This document shows, one piece after another, positions 58,547 through 64,000 of a stretch of DNA of 64,000 nucleotides. The stretch is taken from positions 24,144,147-24,208,146 of the forward strand of contig CM034243.1 in the NCBI GenBank assembly GCA_019916065.1. Direction: 5' to 3'. Every line of letters starts with the position of its first letter. Position 1 is the stretch's first letter. The DNA is from Vitellaria paradoxa (Eukaryota; Streptophyta; Magnoliopsida; Ericales; Sapotaceae). The notes beneath the pieces were generated by a model. The model had not been told where the DNA came from. It saw only the letters and a list, made by a program, of their open reading frames with translations, and did no database searches. A program made the position numbers and the translations under genes.

Positions 58547-60285
58547 TGATTACACTTGAAAAGTGTAATTACAAACTCCACATTTTGATACTCATTGATG
58601 CATTTAAGTAGTTAATTTCAAAGTTTTATCGTTATTTTATTATTTATAGTGTTTATTCTCTTAATTGCAGGTAAAAGGGGAAAATACGTGAGATTAGCAG
58701 TGTTGAAAGTGGCTTCCGAGGAGGAAAAAAATGGTCCAAAGTTCAAGATAGTTGAAGTGGTGTGCAGCTGAAGTTCTAGCTCGACACCTTGTCAGTATTT
58801 AGACCATAACTTTTCACTCACAACTCGGATTGACCTGATTCTTTTTGGGTTGGAAAGAAGACTCAAAGGGCTACAACTTTCGTGCTTTAGCCGAAGCCTG
58901 AATCGATCGTTTGCGAGGTCAAAATCGCAGTGGAAGTTGAGGACAGCAAGCTGTCAGAAGCAGCAAACGAGAAGCAGAACTTGAAGAACAAAGTTTCTGT
59001 GGTCCGGACCACCTGCCAAACGGTCCGGACCACAGTGTGTTATGCGCGCGCGGCTTCACTCCGTCTTTTAGGGTTTTCTTTACAACTTCTTTATAACATC
59101 TGCTACATGGCCGACCCAAGGGAGCCCTAGTTGTTAGTTCTACATACTTTAGGAACCTTTTTTTCATATTTTCAGATACTTTGAGAGTTTTAGAATAGCT
59201 TTTTTTGAGAGTTTTCAATTACTTGTCTTGTTTATGGAGTTGTTCGATGTTTGGTTATTCTTCGCTGCACTGCTCTTTCATTACGTAGTTTCAGAGTTGC
59301 TTGCCGTGTAAGTTGACTTTCGTTTCGTTAATTTAATACATGATTTATTATTTTCTAGTGGTAGATCTAATGTTTATGCCTTCGTTTATTGCTTTCGTTT
59401 CGTTTAAAATCATGCTAGAGTAGAAACCCTAGTTCTTGATTCACTGAATCAATGAAGGGTGATTCGTTATAAGTTGAGGGATGAACGTAGATCCTTCGCA
59501 TGGGTTTTGAAAACCTATGTGAAGTGATCTACAATTTTCAAATCTGATTTGTTTGTTTAGAAAACTTTTTAACTCGAATGTTTTTATCATAAAATATTTC
59601 CAGTTTTATTTTCCATAATGAAACGTGAGTTTAAAACTGTGCATCGAGAAATTTTGGAATCTATTCACTCCTAAATCAGATTTGAACTCGAATGTTTTTA
59701 TCATAAAATATTTCCAGTTTTATTTTCCATAATGAAACGTGAGTTTAAAACTGTGTATCGAGGAATTTTGGAATGTATTGAAAATCTTTCCCAATCCATA
59801 GATCCTTTGACGTGAACTATGGATTGTATTTAAAATCATCCCTTGGTGAAATAACAGATTACTTGGAATTGTGAAGGTTGAATCAAGAACCCTTTTCTAT
59901 TAGAATTTCAATTTGATAAAATCACTGTTTTAAATTTCTTATAAATCTTGTTTGCAATTAGATTAGGTTATTCTTTAAATTTAAGTTTAGTAATTTTAAT
60001 TTGCTGAGTTATTTAAATTAGTTCGAATTTTATTTAAGTTGAAACATTCCTTTAATTAGTAATTACTTTGTTTTTAGTTTAATTTCTCAAATTTCAACTC
60101 TATCAAATCCAATTTAAGTTAATTGCAACTTTAATTCTAATTCAATCCTACAATTCATATTTGAACTTAGAAACTGAAACTTATAGGCTCCCTGTGGATT
60201 CGACCTCAGACTCACCGAGATTAAAACTACACCGCACACCTTGCACTTGGGGGTTAATTAGCACTGCACTATTTACGAGCGATCA
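58547..60285 (+). mobile_element. Solo LTR B (gypsy-like) nested in the minus-strand LTR, TSD AAAGT
   Basis: 1739 bp, starts TGATTACACTTG, ends ACGAGCGATCA. The duplications AAAGT at 58542-58546 and 60286-60290 match exactly. It contains a repeated block (59575-59640 and 59690-59760, GAACTCGAATGTTTTTATCA type) and the conserved 3' segment CTCCCTGTGGATTCGACCTC. It is related to solo LTR A and to the host LTR, which is in the opposite orientation. Confidence 0.94.
59573..59775 (+). repeat. 118-bp tandem duplication inside solo LTR B
   Basis: The sequence beginning AACTCGAATGTTTTTATC at about 59571 recurs at about 59689 with near identity, including CATAATGAAACGTGAG. Confidence 0.85.
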
Positions 60286-61646
60286 AAAGTGAAATCGATT
60301 TCAAATGTTTGTGTGGATAAATCTTCTCAAATCACTAATAAACTTAACTTCTCAATTAAAACAAAGTAATTAAATAGAATTATATTAAAATATTAAATGC
60401 CTAAAAACAGTAAATAATCTAATAAAATGATAAAGTTACTAATAATTAAACTAAAATGGCGAATAAATTCAAAGCAATATGGAAATCAATTAAATAAATA
60501 CTTGATTCAAGTTTCAATTTCGAGTGGAATTATTATTTCACAATTCGATGTGCAACTAACCATAATTTAAATTTGACGTAACGGAAAGATCGATCGAAAA
60601 ATATTTTCTTGAAAGTTCCCTAAATTCTAAAACATAGTTTTATATTCACTTAGGATTATAAAATTGGATAATCTTCGTTCATATTGTTTTGGTCCAAACC
60701 TGATTTATTTATTTCAAAAATATAAAAGAAGTTTTTAATCCAAAAATCCTTATCAGTGATTACAGAGAATATGATTAATGGTTTTTGTTTTCGCAAGCTT
60801 TTGATAGCAGATGAAATCAAATCTGAAAAGAAAATGCAAATTTATATATGGATGCTTTCACACGCATGCATAATTCTACGCAAATCATATTGATCGTAAT
60901 GTTCCACCTTTCCTTGATTCGTTGAATCAAGAGTAAAGGATTTAGCCTAACATCAATTCAACGTAAACAAAATACATAAAAATGGCAAGTAAACAAGGAA
61001 TAAATTTCATTAAATTAGAGTTGAAACAAGAGTACCGTACTTCGAAGCAAAGTTATAACAAATCCATGAACAATGAAAATAAAAATCACTCCAAAAATTA
61101 AACTAATCTTTCTTAAATGCATTCTGGAATTCTGGAATAGTGTGTAGAAAAGCCTCCCCATTACGATTGAAAATAATGTATTTACAGAAAAAACTCAAAA
61201 CCCTAAACCTAAATATTTCCTAGCAAAATAGTCACTGGTGTCCGGACCACTTGACTGAGGTGTCCAAACAGTAAAGAGGGTTAAGCCCAATTTTTAGTCT
61301 TTATCTTTATTTGTTCTCTGTCTCTTTGCTACTATCTGGACTGAATGTCGAAGTGTTTGGATAACAGGGCCCTTTTCCTTGTTATCTTCACTATCGCTTA
61401 TGTCAATAATTCTTGTCTTTTCTCTGGATTTTAGAAACAAACACATAGTAAACATTAAAAGTAACTAAAAACTTTATAATTATTAAATATTATTTAATTT
61501 AAGGTTTGTAATTACACTTTTCAAGTGTAATCAAGCTACAAAAGGAGAAGAAGATTAAATTTGTAAAATTGTTGAAATTTTTGAAGTAGCAAATGGCTTA
61601 CTTTATTTTATGGCCCAATGGTATCATAAAGCTAAGGATATGGTAA

Positions 61647-61930
61647 GAATTTTTGAAGTGTCTAACCAGTATTATTTTTCTAAAATTTTTTAGAGTTTTA
61701 ATGTTCAACTATTCATTTCTATTCAAGTTATTAAAAGCAGTTGTTACCTTATTGATGGCAAGCATATATTCTTTTTTTTTTTTTTTTTGAAATTATGGTT
61801 GAAAAGCTTAGAATTGTTCAACTGCCTTTAAATGTATAATTCACTTAGTATCTTTAGAAATTGTATTTGTGTTTTTATGTTTATTTTCACAAAAGTTCCT
61901 AGGGGACTAATCACCTTCTTTATTAGAAAG
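61647..61930. other. CMT intron
   Basis: An AT-rich interval between the exon ending at 61642 (donor GTAAGAAT) and the weak BAH-end exon. Nothing further is seen. Confidence 0.5.
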
Positions 61931-63036
61931 CGCTGGCTAGGACCCAGATGCCCACTCTGAGGATCTAATAAACCTTTTGGCATTTGTTAGCAAGTAAATT
62001 TGTCTGTGAAGCAAGCAACAATTATGAATTATGACTATTATTTTGATATGATGTACTATTGCCATATTCCTTATTTGTCACATTGCTAATTGGTATTTTC
62101 TTCTTTTTATGGTTGTTATAATATTCCTGGTATTTTGATTCACTCAAATGGGATTTACTTAATTGAAAAAAGTATGAACTTATTTTATTGTTTAAATTCT
62201 CATAAATTAGTTTATTATAATTGTAGGCATTATAGGAGTTGGAAGTGAATCTGATTCAATAATCTCAAATGAGGATAATGTTGTTGGAATAGTAGGTAGT
62301 GCTCTAAGTTTGATTGTGAAAAGGAGGTTTTACAGGTTGAAGAACACAAAGAAGAGTTAACCCTTTTGGATCTTTACTCTGCTTGCAGTGCTGTGTCGAC
62401 TGGATTTTGCCTTAGTGCCAACACGTTTGGTGTCAAACTTGTTATGGTAAGTTTTAATTAATGTTATTTTTCATAAAATACTTTTGCACATTGTTGATGT
62501 TTTTATATTTCTTTTATATTGTACTTTGTTAGGTTAATTTTGAATTTTGAATTTATTTTTCTATTTCATCATATATTATACTAAATTGGTCAATTGTGTT
62601 CCTTGTATAGAAATGGGCTATTGATCTCAATACATTTGCATGTGAAAGGTTGAAATAAAATCATCCCAAGACTGGGGTTTATTATTTGTCATATCTTTTC
62701 TTTATATATATATTTTATTAGAAAGGAATAGTATTTGACCAATTAATATATTACACATGTGAGAAATAAATCTACAGAGGATTTTTTTTATTTATGCTAA
62801 AAGAGTCGGAAAATTTTTGTATCTCCTTTTCCTTGTATCTCCTTTTCCTTAATAAGAAGTAAGGACTCCGTAGAACTATACATGAATACTCCAACTAAGG
62901 ATAATGATGAAGACCATGATAATAAAATTAATGGAGATGATGGAGAAGATGATTCAAAAGTATTTGAAGTTGACAGGATTTAGCCATTTGTTATGGTGAT
63001 CCAAAAGAAAATAAAAAACATAGATTGTATTTCAAG

Positions 63037-63738
63037 GTACTTGAATTTTTAATCCAAAATTTAATCTTAAATTTGTGCATTTCAACTCTGAAAACATTAG
63101 AAGGAAATTTTGGAAACCTTTCTAGAACAAATGTGTGCCAAAAATGCCTTAAGAACTTAACTTGTTGTACATGCTTCTAAATGTGTAAATGTTGTACTGC
63201 TGATACTTGAAGTTTGATCATGTAATAAACAATTTTGTCATTATTTTATTATGTTGTTACCTTAAAAGTTCTTACCAATCGTTCAAGCAACAAGGTATTA
63301 AACAAGATAGGTATTTCTATTTTTCATGTATCTCTTAATTGTAGTTGTGGCAATTCATGTTGGTGTGTCATAATCGGATTTATAATCATGTCTATTCATG
63401 TTTATATTCACATATCTGAAAATTTAATGAACTTGTTAAATAATTAATTTATTTTAAAATTAGATCAAATTGTGTCAATTTTGGATTGATTGCATCGTGT
63501 CTTGTTTATGTTTTCTTTTAATAGTTTTGGGTCATTTAAAATATTGGCAACCTTAATTAATAGTAACAGTATCAAATGGAAATTTCTTTTTATTAATGAA
63601 GCTTTTTTTGTTCTAGTTTACACTTAAATTAAAAAAAAAATTGATTGTGTCACTTTCTTGTGTAGCAAGTTAGTTAGATGTATTCTTAATTTTCTATATG
63701 GAATTAGTCGTATCATTTACGCATTTACTCAGTTCTAG
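63037..63738. other. CMT intron
   Basis: About 700 bp between the two halves of the chromodomain (donor GTACTTG at 63037, acceptor TTCTAG at 63738). AT-rich, no element recognised. The short frame 63235-63447 has no domain. Confidence 0.55.
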
Positions 63739-64000
63739 ATTTGATGGAAAGGATATGGACCAAATAAAGACACTTGGGAGCCTTTCATTTGGCTATTTAT
63801 TGTAATAAGTTATCTTATAAACATTATTTTTAATATTGATTGTTAAGGGCGAATACAGGAATTTGTTATTAATGAATATAAACCAAAGATTCTATCATTG
63901 CCTATAAAGTTTTGTTTTCATTTGTTCTAATTTCCATTCACAAAAGTGAAAATTTATCCTAACATTGAAAATTTTTTATTTGTTTGATACATAGGGTGGC

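Larger units (their letters stand above)
56970..61533 (-). mobile_element. Athila/Tat-like gypsy element remnant, minus strand
   Basis: The 5' LTR starts TGATTACACTT at 61533 and ends GGCGATCA at about 58391 (minus strand). It is interrupted by solo LTR B and is about 1.4 kb without it. A PBS-like TGGCATCGTTGCCAGGGA follows (58387-58370). Then come a gag fragment (58174-57707) and the untranslated motif TTAGTTTGGGGGTGGG (about 57356-57341), which in this lineage lies near the 3' end. So pol has been deleted. The 3' LTR was not found, and the 3' boundary near 56970 is approximate. It lies in the CMT gene right next to the exon at 61540. Confidence 0.75.
40430..63905 (+). pseudogene. CMT: Chromomethylase (CMT-type DNA methyltransferase) gene, decayed, TE-filled introns; continues past window
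   Basis: Recognisable exons: to 40540 (FLGEPVPNNEARRRWPYHYK); to 40719; 40923 to about 41026 (BAH start, TQAKCHYTEVEVDGHVIF and NLGDDAYVK); about 61540-61642 (ICKIVEIFEVANGLLYF, then MAQWYHKAKDM); about 61935-62075 (weak); to 62446 (motif I, LLDLYSACSAVSTG); from 62611 (KWAIDLNTFACERLK); to 63036 and from 63739 (chromodomain halves, ICYGDPKENKKHRLYFK and WKGYGPNKDTWEP); about 63844-63902 (RIQEFVINEYKPKILSLP). The order BAH, motif I, chromodomain is specific to plant chromomethylases, which methylate CHG sites at H3K9me2 nucleosomes. Damage: TAA at 61556, motif-I glycines lost (SGCG to SACS), a one-base deletion near 62980, and TGA at 63742. The catalytic motif lies beyond the window. Confidence 0.9.

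Noticed and set aside
58547..61533. 58547-60285 and 60291-61533 as the LTR pair of one element
   Set aside because: They are in opposite orientations, and the first has its own AAAGT duplication. The second continues left of it to 58391, so one is nested in the other.

Overview
Plant nuclear DNA, almost certainly from a eudicot. Genes have spliceosomal introns. The remnants of host genes are plant types: a chromomethylase with a chromodomain, a SWIB-domain protein and a Sec39/MIP2-type protein. The rest is nested plant transposable elements. No prokaryotic, organellar or CRISPR signal was seen. Only one long open reading frame, the MULE transposase at 5048-7618, looks intact; nearly everything else is decayed.

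Left part (1-15608). A Mutator-like element (core 1747-9244, 77-bp terminal inverted repeats) carries an uninterrupted transposase gene and a four-exon plant-mobile-domain (PMD) gene with one in-frame stop, both on the minus strand. It is bracketed by two 704-bp direct repeats (1021-1724, 9276-9979) that are about 99% identical, and no ordinary 9-bp target duplication was found. Seven copies of a palindromic 26-bp motif lie at its ends. From about 10.98 to 15.6 kb follow minus-strand, intron-containing fragments of two unrelated host genes (MIP2/Sec39 and SWIB), a tRNA-derived SINE with a 17-20 bp target duplication, and a CACTA-type terminus at 15608. This is possibly a gene-capturing element.

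Middle part (15.7-35.4 kb). A 5'-truncated Ty1-copia element (15724-19347) abuts a large degenerate L1-type LINE on the minus strand (about 19395-35400). Four elements with exact target duplications sit in or beside the LINE coding region: a solo LTR (21425-23012, CTCTA), a small gag-only LTR element of TR-GAG type (23632-26789, CAGAA), an 800-bp TIR element (27507-28306, CAATACGT) and a Ty1-copia element (28352-32998, TGATT). At three of these I could splice the insert out on paper and the LINE reading frame closes.

Right part (40.4-64.0 kb). A decayed chromomethylase (CMT, plant CHG DNA methyltransferase) gene runs on the plus strand. It has recognisable exons for the BAH domain, methyltransferase motif I and the chromodomain, and leaves the window just before the expected catalytic Pro-Cys motif. 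Its introns hold a complete 13.5-kb CACTA element (41132-54678, TSD AAA) with ruined tnp2/TNP1-like genes, a 5'-truncated LINE (55667-56630), and an Athila/Tat-like gypsy element (about 56970-61533) whose LTR contains a related solo LTR in the opposite orientation (58547-60285, AAAGT).

How the pieces relate. I see no functioning multi-gene system other than a possibly autonomous MULE. The most notable points are the MULE-borne PMD gene with the odd 704-bp flanking duplication, the chimeric SWIB/MIP2 capture, and a DNA-methylation gene dismantled by the kinds of elements it would normally silence.
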